A DNA stretch of 64,000 bases from RPQJ01 sp046347155 (GTDB lineage: Bacteria > Pseudomonadota > Gammaproteobacteria > Steroidobacterales > Steroidobacteraceae): the NCBI GenBank assembly GCA_046347155.1, contig JAXMGT010000002.1, positions 1,116,001 to 1,180,000 on the forward strand. The letters are read 5' to 3'. Made by a program: the position numbers and the translations under genes. Below are positions 18,449 through 26,845 of this stretch, piece after piece; the first letter of the stretch is position 1, and the number at the start of each line of letters is the position of its first letter. The notes beneath the pieces were generated by a model. It was not told the DNA's origin and ran no database searches. It saw nothing but the letters and a program-made list of their open reading frames with translations.

Positions 18449-20758
18449 GTGGCTAGAACCGATACGAAGGCCGAAGACGGCTACAGCATTTCGCGCGGGC
18501 TCCGCGAGAGCGCGCTGTGGGTGTTTGGCGCGCTGGGACTCATCCTGCTCGTGGCGCTCGCCACGTACGACGCGGGTGACCCGTCGTTCTCGTCGACCGG
18601 CCAGTCGGGTCCGATCGCGAACCTGATCGGGCCGTTCGGCGCATGGATCTCGGACGTGTTCTTCGTGATGTTCGGGGGGCCGGCCTTCCTGTTCCCGGTG
18701 ATGCTCGGGTACGCGGGCTGGACGCTGTTCCAGGACCGCCGCAGCCCGGACCCGATCGACCGGCGCACGTCGGCATTGCGCACCGTGGGTTTCGTACTCG
18801 CGCTCGCCTCGAGCTGTGGGCTCGCGACGCTGCATTTCGATCCCGGCACGCTCCCGAACACGTCGGGCGGCCAGGTCGGTGAACTCGTCGGCGACGGGCT
18901 CGCCGGCTCGATGAGCCTGCTCGGCGCGACGCTGCTGCTGCTCGCGGTCTGGCTGGCCTCGGTCTCGCTCTGCACGGGCGTCTCCTGGCTCACCGTGATG
19001 GACCGGATCGGCGAGGGCGTGCTGCGCGCCATTTCGTTCGTCCGCGAGCGCATGGCGACCGCCCGCGACCAGAAGGTCGGCCGCGAGGTGAAGCTGGCGC
19101 GCGCCGAGGTCGTCCGCGAGGAGCAGAAGAAGGTCGCCGACCGCAAGCCACCGAAGATCGAGCTGCCGACCCCGAAGGTCGAGCGCAGCGAGCGCGTCGA
19201 GAAGGAAAAGCAGGTGTCGATGTTCGAGCGGCCGGGTTCGACCGAGCTGCCCGAACTCTCGCTGCTCGACGACGCGCCGCCGCGCGCGGGCGGCTACTCG
19301 CCGGAGGCGCTCGAGGCGATGTCGCGACTCGTCGAGCTGAAGCTCCGCGACTTCGGCGTCGAGGCGGAGGTCGTCGAGGTCCACCCGGGCCCGGTGATCA
19401 CGCGCTTCGAGCTGCGGCCGGCGCCGGGCGTCAAGGTCGCGCAGATCTCGCACCTGGCGAAGGACCTCGCGCGCTCGTTGTCGGCCGTGAGCGTGCGCGT
19501 CGTCGAGGTCATCCCGGGCAAGTCGACGATGGGCCTCGAGATCCCGAACGAGGCGCGCGAGATCGTCACGCTCGGCGAGATCATCAAGTCGAAGGCCTAC
19601 GACGACATGTCCTCGCCACTCGCGCTCGTGCTCGGCAAGGACATCGGCGGCAACCCGATCGTCGCCGACCTCGCGCGGATGCCGCACCTGCTGGTCGGCG
19701 GCACGACCGGGTCGGGCAAGTCGACGGCCGTGAACGCGATGGTGCTGTCGCTGCTCTACAAGTCCTCGGCCGAGCAGGTCCGGCTGATCATGATCGACCC
19801 GAAGATGCTGGAGCTCTCGGTCTACGAGGGCATCCCGCACCTGCTCGCGCCGGTCGTGACCGACATGAAGCAGGCCGCGAACGCGCTGCGCTGGTGCGTC
19901 GCCGAGATGGAACGGCGCTACCGGCTGATGGCGCACGCGGGCGTGCGCAACCTCGCGGGCTTCAACCGCAAGGTCAAGGAGGCGGCCGACGAGGGCAAGC
20001 CGCTGCGCGACCCGATCGAGATGAAGCAGCTCCCGCCGGGCGGCGACCCCGAGTCGGTGCCGGTGCTCGAGCCGCTGCCGTACATCGTCGTGATCGTCGA
20101 CGAGCTCGCCGACCTGATGATGATCGTCGGCAAGAAGGTCGAGGAACTGATCGCGCGGCTCGCGCAGAAGGCGCGCGCCTCGGGCATCCACCTGATCCTC
20201 GCGACGCAGCGGCCGTCCGTCGACGTGATCACGGGCCTCATCAAGGCCAACATCCCGACCCGCATCGCGTTCCAGGTGTCGGCGAAGGTTGATTCGCGCA
20301 CGATCCTGGACCAGAGCGGCGCCGAGGCGCTGCTCGGCCATGGCGACATGCTGTTCCTGCAGCCCGGCACGTCGTTGCCCGTGCGCGTGCACGGTGCCTT
20401 CGTCTCGGACGCCGAAGTGCATCGCGTCGTCGGCAAGCTGAAGGGGATGAGCGCGCCGGTCTACCTCGACGAGGTGCTCGACGGCCCGTCCGCACCGATC
20501 CCGGGCCTGCCGGGCGAGCCGGCGGCGGGCGGCGAGGAGGGTGGCGACCCGGAGCAGGACCCGCTCTACGACGAGGCCGTCAAGATCGTCACCGAGAGCC
20601 GCAAGGCCTCGATCTCGGGCGTCCAGCGTCGCCTGAAGATCGGCTACAACCGGGCCGCCCGGATGATCGAGGCGATGGAGGCCGCGGGCCTCGTCGGTCC
20701 GCTGCAGTCGAACGGCAGCCGCGAGGTGCTCGCGCCGCCGCCCCCGGAGGCCGATTGA
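18449..20758 (+). CDS. ftsK: DNA translocase FtsK
   Basis: Septal DNA pump that links division to chromosome dimer resolution, 769 residues. Four membrane helices fill about residues 20-175 and are followed by an unusually short linker for the family (about 190-280). The motor domain has Walker A GGTTGSGKST (about 420) and Walker B YIVVIVDELADLMM; the C-terminal winged-helix gamma domain (about 695-760, ISGVQRRLKIGYNRAARMIE) reads KOPS sites. I chose GTG 18449 because AGGTGA lies six to eleven bases upstream; TTG 18443 is the alternative. The stop overlaps the lolA start (TTGA). Confidence 0.97.
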   Translation: MARTDTKAEDGYSISRGLRESALWVFGALGLILLVALATYDAGDPSFSSTGQSGPIANLIGPFGAWISDVFFVMFGGPAFLFPVMLGYAGWTLFQDRRSPDPIDRRTSALRTVGFVLALASSCGLATLHFDPGTLPNTSGGQVGELVGDGLAGSMSLLGATLLLLAVWLASVSLCTGVSWLTVMDRIGEGVLRAISFVRERMATARDQKVGREVKLARAEVVREEQKKVADRKPPKIELPTPKVERSERVEKEKQVSMFERPGSTELPELSLLDDAPPRAGGYSPEALEAMSRLVELKLRDFGVEAEVVEVHPGPVITRFELRPAPGVKVAQISHLAKDLARSLSAVSVRVVEVIPGKSTMGLEIPNEAREIVTLGEIIKSKAYDDMSSPLALVLGKDIGGNPIVADLARMPHLLVGGTTGSGKSTAVNAMVLSLLYKSSAEQVRLIMIDPKMLELSVYEGIPHLLAPVVTDMKQAANALRWCVAEMERRYRLMAHAGVRNLAGFNRKVKEAADEGKPLRDPIEMKQLPPGGDPESVPVLEPLPYIVVIVDELADLMMIVGKKVEELIARLAQKARASGIHLILATQRPSVDVITGLIKANIPTRIAFQVSAKVDSRTILDQSGAEALLGHGDMLFLQPGTSLPVRVHGAFVSDAEVHRVVGKLKGMSAPVYLDEVLDGPSAPIPGLPGEPAAGGEEGGDPEQDPLYDEAVKIVTESRKASISGVQRRLKIGYNRAARMIEAMEAAGLVGPLQSNGSREVLAPPPPEAD

Positions 20759-21402
20759 GCGCGACCCGTCGCACCGTGCTGCGGGCGGCCGCGGGCCTGC
20801 TCGCGCTCGCGATCGCGGGGCCCGCCGCGGCGTCCGACGATGCGGTCGCGCGCATCGACGCCTACCTGGCCGGCGTCCGCACGCTCTCGGCGAGCTTCGT
20901 GCAGGTCGTGCGCGGGCGCGACGGCCAGATCTCGAGCCGGGCCACCGGCACCCTCTCGATCGCGCGACCCGACCGGTTCCGCTGGGACTACGTGCAGCCC
21001 TACCAGCAGGTCATCGTCGCGGACGGCAAGCGCCTGTGGCTCTACGACGCGGACCTCGACCAGGTGACGGTCCGTCCGCTCGCGTCGGGACTCGGTTCGA
21101 CGCCGGCGATGCTGCTGTCCGGGACCGGCTCGGTGGCGGAGGGCTTCACGGCGGGCCCGGTCGAGCGCGACGGCGACTGGACGTGGTGCCGGCTGCTGCC
21201 CAAGGGGCGGGGCTCGGACTTCGAGAGCGTGAGTCTCGGCTTCGATCCGAAGGGTCGCCTCGTCGCGATGCAGCTCGCCGACAAGCTCGGGCAGCGCACG
21301 GAACTCGTGTTCAGCGACGTCGTGCTGAACTCGACGATCGCGGCTTCGACGTTTCGGTTCGAGCCGCCGAAGGGCGCCGACGTCATCGGCGACGCCGGCT
21401 GA
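20755..21402 (+). CDS. lolA: Outer-membrane lipoprotein carrier protein LolA
   Basis: Periplasmic chaperone that ferries lipoproteins from LolCDE to LolB. It is 215 residues with a signal peptide cut near AAASDD (about residue 28). Mature family marks are LSASFVQVVRGRDGQ, GTLSIARPDRFRWDY and the C-terminal AASTFRFEPPKGADVI. The start is TTG 20755, overlapping the ftsK stop. The n-region TRRTVLRAAAG resembles a twin-arginine signal, which would be unusual for LolA, normally Sec-exported. Confidence 0.95.
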   Translation: MSATRRTVLRAAAGLLALAIAGPAAASDDAVARIDAYLAGVRTLSASFVQVVRGRDGQISSRATGTLSIARPDRFRWDYVQPYQQVIVADGKRLWLYDADLDQVTVRPLASGLGSTPAMLLSGTGSVAEGFTAGPVERDGDWTWCRLLPKGRGSDFESVSLGFDPKGRLVAMQLADKLGQRTELVFSDVVLNSTIAASTFRFEPPKGADVIGDAG

Positions 21403-21412
21403 GCGACCCGTG

Positions 21413-21787
21413 ATGCTGAAGCAGCGCTGGTTGTGGTTCGCAGCGAACCTGGCGGTCCTCGCCGCGATCACGTACCTGAGCCTCGAGCCCGGCGGCCCGG
21501 GCGGTCCGAACGACGGTCGCGACAAGGTCGAGCACCTCGTGACCTACGCGTCGCTCATGATGTGGTTCTCCGGGTTCGTCCGGCCGCGTCTCTATCCGGT
21601 CGTCGCCGCGGCCCTCGTCGCGCTCGGCGGAACGATGGAGGTCCTGCAGTACCTGACCCACTGGGGTCGCAGCGCCGAGTGGCTCGACTTCGCGTCCAAT
21701 ACGATCGGCGTTTCCGCGGGCTGGTTCGGCGCGGCCGTGCTGACCGGCGGCTGGGCCCTGAGGCTCATGGGGCGGGATCCGGCGTGA
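21413..21787 (+). CDS. VanZ-family small membrane protein
   Basis: A 124-residue integral membrane protein of the VanZ-like family (PF04892). Hydrophobic segments lie at about residues 7-23, 43-57, 60-75 and 92-112, with the motif DKVEHLVTYASLMMWF (about 36-51) and EWLDFASNTIGVSAGWF, both typical of the family. Function is unknown outside VanZ's link to teicoplanin resistance, which should not be inferred here. GTG 21410 directly before the ATG is an alternative start. It sits between lolA and rarA and overlaps rarA by four bases. Confidence 0.85.
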   Translation: MLKQRWLWFAANLAVLAAITYLSLEPGGPGGPNDGRDKVEHLVTYASLMMWFSGFVRPRLYPVVAAALVALGGTMEVLQYLTHWGRSAEWLDFASNTIGVSAGWFGAAVLTGGWALRLMGRDPA

Positions 21788-23082
21788 ACGGCGCCGTCGC
21801 CGAGGGCTGGCGACCCCTGGCCGACCGGATGCGGCCCGCGAGCCTCGACGAATTCGCCGGCCAGCTGCACCTGCTCGCGCCGGGCAAGCCGCTCCGCCGG
21901 CTGATCGAGGGCCGCAGCCTGCATTCGATGCTCCTCTGGGGCCCGCCCGGCACGGGCAAGACGACGCTGGCGCGGCTCGTCGCGCGCACCTGCGACGCGG
22001 AGTTCGTCGCGCTCTCGGCGGTGATGGCGGGCGTCAAGGACGTCCGGGCCGCGGTCGAGCAGGCCCAGGCACTGCGCCGCGACTCGGGACGGCGGACCGT
22101 GCTGTTCCTCGACGAGGTGCACCGGTTCAACAAGTCGCAGCAGGACGCGTTCCTGCCGTACGTCGAGGACGGCACCGTGTGCTTCATCGGCGCGACGACC
22201 GAGAACCCGTCGTTCGAGATCAACAGCGCGCTGCTGTCCCGCGCCCGGGTGTACGTGCTGCGGTCGCTGACGGCGGACGACGTCCGGGCCGTGCTCGATC
22301 GAGCGATCGCGCGCGAGGCCGAGGGGACGCGCGTCGAGCCCGACGCACTCGCGACGCTGGCCCGGGCGGCCGACGGCGACGCTCGCCGCGCGCTCAACCT
22401 GCTCGAGGTGGCGCTCGACCTGGCGCGCGCGGGCGAGGGCGTCGTGACCGAGGACGTCGCGGCCGAGGTCTCGGCGGGCGGCGTGCGACGCTTCGACAAG
22501 AAGGGCGAGCAGTTCTACGACCAGATCTCCGCGCTGCACAAGGCCGTGCGCGGCTCCGACCCCGACGCGGCGCTCTACTGGCTGTGCCGGATGCTCGACG
22601 GCGGCTGCGACCCGCGATACGTCGCGCGCCGCGTGCTCCGGATGGCCTCCGAGGACATCGGCCTCGCGGACCCGCGCGCGCTCACGCTCGCGCTCGAGGC
22701 CTGCGAGGTCTACGAGCGCATGGGCAGCCCCGAGGGCGAGCTCGCGATCGCGGAGGCCGTCGTGTTCATGGCCTGTGCGGCCAAGAGCAACGCCGTCTAC
22801 GTCGCGTACGGCGCGGCGATGGAGGATGCGAAGCGGCACGGCACGCTCGACGTCCCGATGCACCTGCGCAACGCGCCGACCGCGCTGATGAAGGGCCTCG
22901 GCTACGGCAAGGGCTATCGCTACGCGCACGACGAGCCGGACGCCTATGCGGCCGGGGAGAAGTACTTTCCGGACGGCATGGAGCCCGCGCGCTATTACGA
23001 ACCGGTCGAGCGCGGCCTCGAGATCCGGATCCGCGAGGCGCTGGCCAGGCGCAAGGGGTCAGTCCCCTCGCCGGGAAAGTAG
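21784..23082 (+). CDS. rarA: Replication-associated recombination protein A (RarA/MgsA)
   Basis: AAA+ ATPase of the clamp-loader-like RarA/WRNIP1 family acting at stalled forks, 432 residues. Walker A is LLWGPPGTGKTTLARL (about residues 50-65), Walker B is LFLDEVHRFNKSQQDAFLP, and ATTENPSFEINSALLSR is sensor 1 of the family; the tetramerisation domain ends in GYKY-type GYGKGYRYAHDEP. Start is GTG 21784, overlapping the VanZ stop. The last ten or so residues (KGSVPSPGK) are encoded by a REP-like repeat at 23054-23131, so the native C-terminus has probably been extended. Confidence 0.97.
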   Translation: MNGAVAEGWRPLADRMRPASLDEFAGQLHLLAPGKPLRRLIEGRSLHSMLLWGPPGTGKTTLARLVARTCDAEFVALSAVMAGVKDVRAAVEQAQALRRDSGRRTVLFLDEVHRFNKSQQDAFLPYVEDGTVCFIGATTENPSFEINSALLSRARVYVLRSLTADDVRAVLDRAIAREAEGTRVEPDALATLARAADGDARRALNLLEVALDLARAGEGVVTEDVAAEVSAGGVRRFDKKGEQFYDQISALHKAVRGSDPDAALYWLCRMLDGGCDPRYVARRVLRMASEDIGLADPRALTLALEACEVYERMGSPEGELAIAEAVVFMACAAKSNAVYVAYGAAMEDAKRHGTLDVPMHLRNAPTALMKGLGYGKGYRYAHDEPDAYAAGEKYFPDGMEPARYYEPVERGLEIRIREALARRKGSVPSPGK

Positions 23083-23131
23083 GGGACATTCTCGATTTTC
23101 GCGGCACCCCGCGAAAATCGAGAATGTCCCC
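23054..23131. repeat. REP-like palindromic element at the 3' end of rarA
   Basis: Two nested palindromes. AGGGG-TCAGT-CCCCT (23054-23068) lies inside the rarA coding end. A perfect 23-base-pair inverted repeat follows, 23082-23104 and 23109-23131, with loop CACC; its arms begin GGGGACATTCTCGATTTTCG and end in the mirror GTCCCC. GGGGAC...GTCCCC palindromes of this kind are dispersed in many proteobacterial genomes and are often linked to RAYT (IS200-like) transposases; none is in the window. The stem could also end rarA transcription, although it has no U-tract. Confidence 0.75.
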
Positions 23132-23146
23132 GGGTTCCCTTACAAT
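23118..23146 (+). promoter_or_regulatory. Candidate serS promoter partly built from the REP-like arm
   Basis: TACAAT at 23141-23146 is a good -10. Seventeen bases upstream TCGAGA (23118-23123) matches four of six -35 positions and lies inside the right arm of the 23-bp palindrome. The expected start is near 23153, leaving a leader of about 30 bases before the serS ATG. Confidence 0.45.
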
Positions 23147-23183
23147 CCGCCCCTTCGTCCCCCGACCCCGCGACAGGTTTCCC

Positions 23184-24464
23184 ATGCTCGACGCCAGGCT
23201 GCTCCGCTCCGACCCCGAGGCCGTGGCCCGCAACCTCGCCCGGCGTGGTTACGTGCTCGACGTGCACCGGTTCCGCGGACTCGAGGAGCGTCGCAAGACG
23301 GCCCAGGTCGCGGCCGACGAAACCCGCGCCGCGCGCAACGCGCACGCCAAGAAGGTCGGCCAGGCCAAGGGCCGCGGCGAGGACATCGCGCCGCTCGTCG
23401 CCGAGGGCGAGGCGATGGCCCGCCGGCTCGCCGACCTCGAGCAGGAGCAGGCGGCGGCGGTCGCCGAGTTCGACGCGCTGGTGCTCGGCCTGCCGAACAC
23501 CTTGCACGAGAGCGTGCCCGACGGTCGCGACGAGGACTCGAACGTCGAGGTGCGCCGCTGGGGCACGCCGCACACGTTCGAGTACGAACCGAAGGACCAC
23601 GTCGCGATCGGCGAGGGCCTGGCGCAACTGGACTTCGAGGCCGCGGGCCGGATCTCCGGCGCGCGCTTCGTGGTGCTGAAGGGCGGCGTCGCCCGGCTGC
23701 ACCGTGCGCTCATTCAGTACATGCTCGACCTGCACACCGGCGAGCACGGTTACACGGAGATCTACGCGCCGTACCTGGTCGCGCGCTCGTCGCTCGTGGG
23801 CACGGGCCAGCTGCCGAAGTTCGAGGCCGACCTGTTCCGCGTCGTCTCGGGCGAGCAGGAACTGTTCCTGATCCCGACCGCCGAGGTGCCGGTGACCAAC
23901 CTCGCCCGCGAGTCGATCCTCGAGGCACCGACGCTGCCGCGCCGCTACGTCGCGCACACGCCGTGTTTCCGCTCCGAAGCCGGCTCCTACGGCAAGGACA
24001 CGCGCGGGATGATCCGCCAGCACCAGTTCGAGAAGGTGGAACTCGTGCAGGTCGTGCGGCCGGAGGATTCGTACGCCGCGCTCGAGGAACTCACGGGCCA
24101 CGCCGAGAAGGTGTTGCAGGGCCTCGGCCTCCCGTACCGCGTGATCGCGCTGTGCGCCGGCGACGTCGGTTTCGGCAGCGCGAAGACCTACGACCTCGAG
24201 GTGTGGCTGCCCGGGCAGGGCAAGTACCGAGAGATCTCGTCCTGCAGCAACTGCGAGGCGTTCCAGGCGCGACGGATGCAGGCACGCTGGCGCAACCCGG
24301 CGACCGGCAAGCCCGAGCCCGTGCACACGCTGAACGGGTCCGGACTCGCGGTCGGGCGCACGCTGGTCGCGGTGCTCGAGAACTACCAGCAGGGCGACGG
24401 CAGCGTCGTCGTGCCCGAGGTGCTCAGGAAATACATGGGCGGTGCGGAGCGCATCGCCGGATGA
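23184..24464 (+). CDS. serS: Seryl-tRNA synthetase
   Basis: Class II synthetase charging tRNA-Ser, 426 residues. The N-terminal coiled-coil arm (about residues 27-100) recognises the long variable arm of tRNA-Ser. Class II motif 2 is PCFRSEAGSYGKDTRGMIRQHQFEKVE (shown in parts: TPCFRSEAGSYGKDTRG and RQHQFEKVEL, about 258-285) and motif 3 is LNGSGLAVGRTLVAVLENYQ (about 383-402). The serine-binding TAEVPVTN and ISSCSNCEAFQARR are intact. ATG 23184 gives the family start MLDARLLRSDPEAVA. A tRNA-Ser gene follows 40 bases after the stop. Confidence 0.98.
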   Translation: MLDARLLRSDPEAVARNLARRGYVLDVHRFRGLEERRKTAQVAADETRAARNAHAKKVGQAKGRGEDIAPLVAEGEAMARRLADLEQEQAAAVAEFDALVLGLPNTLHESVPDGRDEDSNVEVRRWGTPHTFEYEPKDHVAIGEGLAQLDFEAAGRISGARFVVLKGGVARLHRALIQYMLDLHTGEHGYTEIYAPYLVARSSLVGTGQLPKFEADLFRVVSGEQELFLIPTAEVPVTNLARESILEAPTLPRRYVAHTPCFRSEAGSYGKDTRGMIRQHQFEKVELVQVVRPEDSYAALEELTGHAEKVLQGLGLPYRVIALCAGDVGFGSAKTYDLEVWLPGQGKYREISSCSNCEAFQARRMQARWRNPATGKPEPVHTLNGSGLAVGRTLVAVLENYQQGDGSVVVPEVLRKYMGGAERIAG

Positions 24465-24504
24465 ACGGCGGCCGGCCCGCGACAGGCCGGCACGGCGGAA
24501 CCGC

Positions 24505-24594
24505 GGAGAGGTGGCAGAGCGGTTGATTGCACCGGTCTTGAAAACCGGCGGGGCCTCACGGCCCTCGTGGGTTCGAATCCCACCCTCTCCGCCA
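24505..24594 (+). tRNA. tRNA-Ser (anticodon UGA)
   Basis: A 90-base class II tRNA. The acceptor GGAGAGG (24505-24511) pairs with CCTCTCC (24584-24590), followed by discriminator G and an encoded CCA. The anticodon stem CCGGT/ACCGG encloses CTTGAAA with TGA at 24539-24541. A long variable arm, GGGCC-TCAC-GGCCC type, and the T arm GTGGG-TTCGAAT-CCCAC are clear. Adjacent to serS, so synthetase and substrate RNA may share a transcript. The low-GC islet begins right behind it. Confidence 0.97.
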
Positions 24595-24671
24595 ACAAAA
24601 ACAATAACGTATGGGTTTGTTAGGTTGTGCGTGGCGGGCGAATTTTAGCTGATTTATGGGGGCGGAATTTC

Positions 24672-25037
24672 GTGGACAGGACGTTACGTTGGGGACTGAT
24701 CGTCGGCGTGCTTTTGGCTGGCTTTGGGGTGTTTTATCACTTCGTGATCTACCTGCCTGGACAGGATCGAGAGCGGCAGCAGGCATACGCCAATTGCATG
24801 TCGACTGTTGCGAAGAACTACGATGCTGAATGGGCCGAATCCTGTCAGAACATAGCTTCAAGGGCTCCAAAGCTTTGCCGCGAACTCGGCATGTCCGAAA
24901 GCCAGTGTGAGAACCTCGTAGGTGGCGCGGACCCGTCACCGAACTGCTCGCTACCGAAAGTCGCGGCGGAGCCTATTGAGCAGAGGCGAAAGGAGCAGGC
25001 TGATACGTGCGCGAAAGCGGCAAGCCTCGGGTTGTAG
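24672..25037 (+). CDS. Small membrane-anchored protein of unknown function, low-GC islet
   Basis: I do not recognise this protein. From GTG 24672 it has 121 residues: one N-terminal membrane helix (WGLIVGVLLAGFGVFYHFVI, about 7-26), then a soluble region with several cysteines (ANCMST, ESCQNI, KLCREL, SQCENL, NCSL) that is probably periplasmic and could form disulfides. The frame is open back to GTG 24627, but the helix placement favours 24672. Base use differs from its neighbours: the line 24781-24840 has 30 G/C of 60 against 40 of 60 at 24001-24060 in serS. It may have arrived by transfer behind the tRNA gene. Confidence 0.6.
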   Translation: MDRTLRWGLIVGVLLAGFGVFYHFVIYLPGQDRERQQAYANCMSTVAKNYDAEWAESCQNIASRAPKLCRELGMSESQCENLVGGADPSPNCSLPKVAAEPIEQRRKEQADTCAKAASLGL

Positions 25038-25258
25038 AGGTCCTAGGGCATGGGTCGTCTCAGTGCTCGGCTTTCGCGGCTTTACTGAGAACAGCCGAAA
25101 ACAACTCAAGACTGCTAACGCTTGTCCAACGAGGTCCCTGCCAATAGTCTGTTTGCAAGTTTGAAGATTGCGGAATGTTTCGAGGTCGGTCCGTGAAACA
25201 TGCGACACGATTTCGGGTGGCTGGCGGGAAGTTAATGTCATTCCAAGGGGGGGCTGTT

Positions 25259-25720
25259 ATGCGACGGATCGTGTTTGGAGCCTTTGCGCTATTGTGGTCG
25301 ACGTTGGCGCTCGCTGCCGAAAAAGGCGTGCCGGTTTATCTCGGTGCCACTGCTGATGATCCTGTCGGCTCCCGGTTGGCGTATAGGATCAAAGAGCAGA
25401 TACGCAAGTCCGGTCAGATGGAATTCGTACCGTCCGCATCTGACGCTTTTGTCGGACTAAATCTAACTACCCTCGACCCGGACGACGCGGCGAGACGTAC
25501 GGTGTACTCACTTGTAGTGACAATCAGGGACTTCTCCGCGAAGGACGCCGAGTTGTTTTACTACTGGTCGTCCTATGTAGGCACGTGCGGTACAAACAAA
25601 GTTGATGAGTGCGCGGAAAGCATCGCCGCCGATGTTGATCAAGTGGTGGATTCGTGGAAGAGCGCGCTCAGCAAACTTTCGGAGTCAAGGCCAGACACGG
25701 ATCAGAAAAGCGCAAATTGA
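25259..25720 (+). CDS. Exported small protein of unknown function, low-GC islet
   Basis: Unrecognised, 153 residues. ATG 25259 is preceded by a G-rich run (GGGGGGG) about seven bases upstream and opens a clean Sec signal peptide (RRIVFGAFALLWSTLALA, cut before AEKG). The mature part has GSRLAYRIKEQIRKSGQMEF, a Cys pair (GTCGTNKVDEC) and ends in a charged helix. The pattern of strand-helix segments is reminiscent of small periplasmic proteins that sense or bind a partner, but no motif supports a function. Codon use is poorer in G/C than flanking genes (32 of 60 G/C at 25561-25620). The 220 bases before it contain no gene that I can support. Confidence 0.6.
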   Translation: MRRIVFGAFALLWSTLALAAEKGVPVYLGATADDPVGSRLAYRIKEQIRKSGQMEFVPSASDAFVGLNLTTLDPDDAARRTVYSLVVTIRDFSAKDAELFYYWSSYVGTCGTNKVDECAESIAADVDQVVDSWKSALSKLSESRPDTDQKSAN

Positions 25721-25841
25721 TTTGCCGCTACCACTGCCCGATCGACCTGCAGGCGCTCCGTCGCGCGACCGTGCTCGGGACCGCGTCGCCCTGAGGATGC
25801 CCGGTGGCCCGGAGCCCTTGCCTCCGAGTCCGTCGCGTCGC

Positions 25842-26669
25842 TCAGCCGGCCGTGATGCCGACGATCCGCGGCGCCATCGCGTGCCACCAGGGCGTATCCC
25901 AGAGCAGGTGCATCAGGACGGCAACCGGCAGGCTGACGAGCACCCAGATCACGTAGGCCCGGTGCACCTTGTGCGTGCGCACGAGGTCCCAGATCAGCAT
26001 CGGGGCAATCGCGACGAACGGGTGGAATTCGAGCGAGAGCGCGCTGCCGGGCAGCGTCGTCGGCAGCCAGGTCATCCGGTCGAACGCCGCAGGCAGCGCG
26101 ATCGCGACCGCGAGGAACATCATCCGCTTGTGCAGTCCGGGATCGGTCTTGCGGGCCGCGAGCGCGATCCCGAGGAAGATCGGGAACAGCACGCCGATCC
26201 GGAGCTGGATCAGCATGATGTCGTCGAACTCGTGCAGCCCCTGCTCGATCGCCGGCCGGATCGCGTCGGGCGCCGATTGCGCCATCGCCCAGACCTGGTG
26301 ATACATCGTGGGCACGAGCACGATCCCCGCGATCACGAGCGCCGGCCCGAGCACGAACGCGGCGATGCCTAGCGTGCGGTGGTACTGCAGTCGTCCGGTC
26401 GCGGCCAGCACCGACTGTGCGAGCAGCAACAGCAGGAACGTGCCCATCAGCACTGCATGCACGTGCATGGGCAGCGGGAACGGCGGTCGCTGGCCGGCCT
26501 CGACGGCACCGAGCTTCGCAACCGAATCGGGCACGAACCCGATCAGCGTCCACGCGATGAAAGTCACGGCCATGAACACGTAGATCCAGCGATCCACGGC
26601 GAGCGCCAGCGGGCTGTCGGAACGTGCGCCCGTGGTACCGCCGCCGAGCGGCACAGCGATGTCTGTCAT
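25842..26669 (-). CDS. Seven-helix integral membrane protein of unknown function
   Basis: A 275-residue protein with about seven membrane helices (for example WIYVFMAVTFIAWTLIGFV at about 28-46, AVLMGTFLLLLLAQSVL at about 72-88, LGIAAFVLGPALVIAGIVL and AYVIWVLVSLPVAVLMHLL). Histidines lie at helix ends (PMHVHAV, QYHRTLG, LHEFDD, LHKRMM, EFHPF), reminiscent of heme- or metal-binding membrane proteins such as the DUF2306 group, but I cannot assign it to a family. ATG 26669 has GGGGGG upstream. It stands alone on the minus strand, divergent from the next gene. Confidence 0.7.
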   Translation of the reverse strand: MTDIAVPLGGGTTGARSDSPLALAVDRWIYVFMAVTFIAWTLIGFVPDSVAKLGAVEAGQRPPFPLPMHVHAVLMGTFLLLLLAQSVLAATGRLQYHRTLGIAAFVLGPALVIAGIVLVPTMYHQVWAMAQSAPDAIRPAIEQGLHEFDDIMLIQLRIGVLFPIFLGIALAARKTDPGLHKRMMFLAVAIALPAAFDRMTWLPTTLPGSALSLEFHPFVAIAPMLIWDLVRTHKVHRAYVIWVLVSLPVAVLMHLLWDTPWWHAMAPRIVGITAG

Positions 26670-26845
26670 GCGGCATCCCCCCTGCAAACAGTGGCGGAAT
26701 GTAGCACGCGCAACGGTTTCGACGTCGCTCGCGAGGGATGCGGCCCGGCGCCTTGCATCCCCGGGTTGCCTGCGCCTTGTGCTGGCGCCCGACCTGCGCG
26801 ACGATGGCGCCGCCGGGATCCACGCCGAAACCACGGGGGACGATC

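Noticed and set aside
20241..20855. Minus-strand frames antisense to the ftsK end and lolA
   Set aside because: Arg/Ser/Pro-rich readings without start signals or domains, shadows of ftsK and lolA.
25060..25160. An integron attC-like site in the low-GC islet
   Set aside because: CTAACGC and AACTCAAG fragments recall attC ends, but paired R'/R'' cores at correct spacing and an integrase gene are lacking.
24570..25860. Direct repeat of the tRNA-Ser 3' end marking an island boundary
   Set aside because: No second copy of the TTCGAATCCCACC... end was found downstream to 25860.
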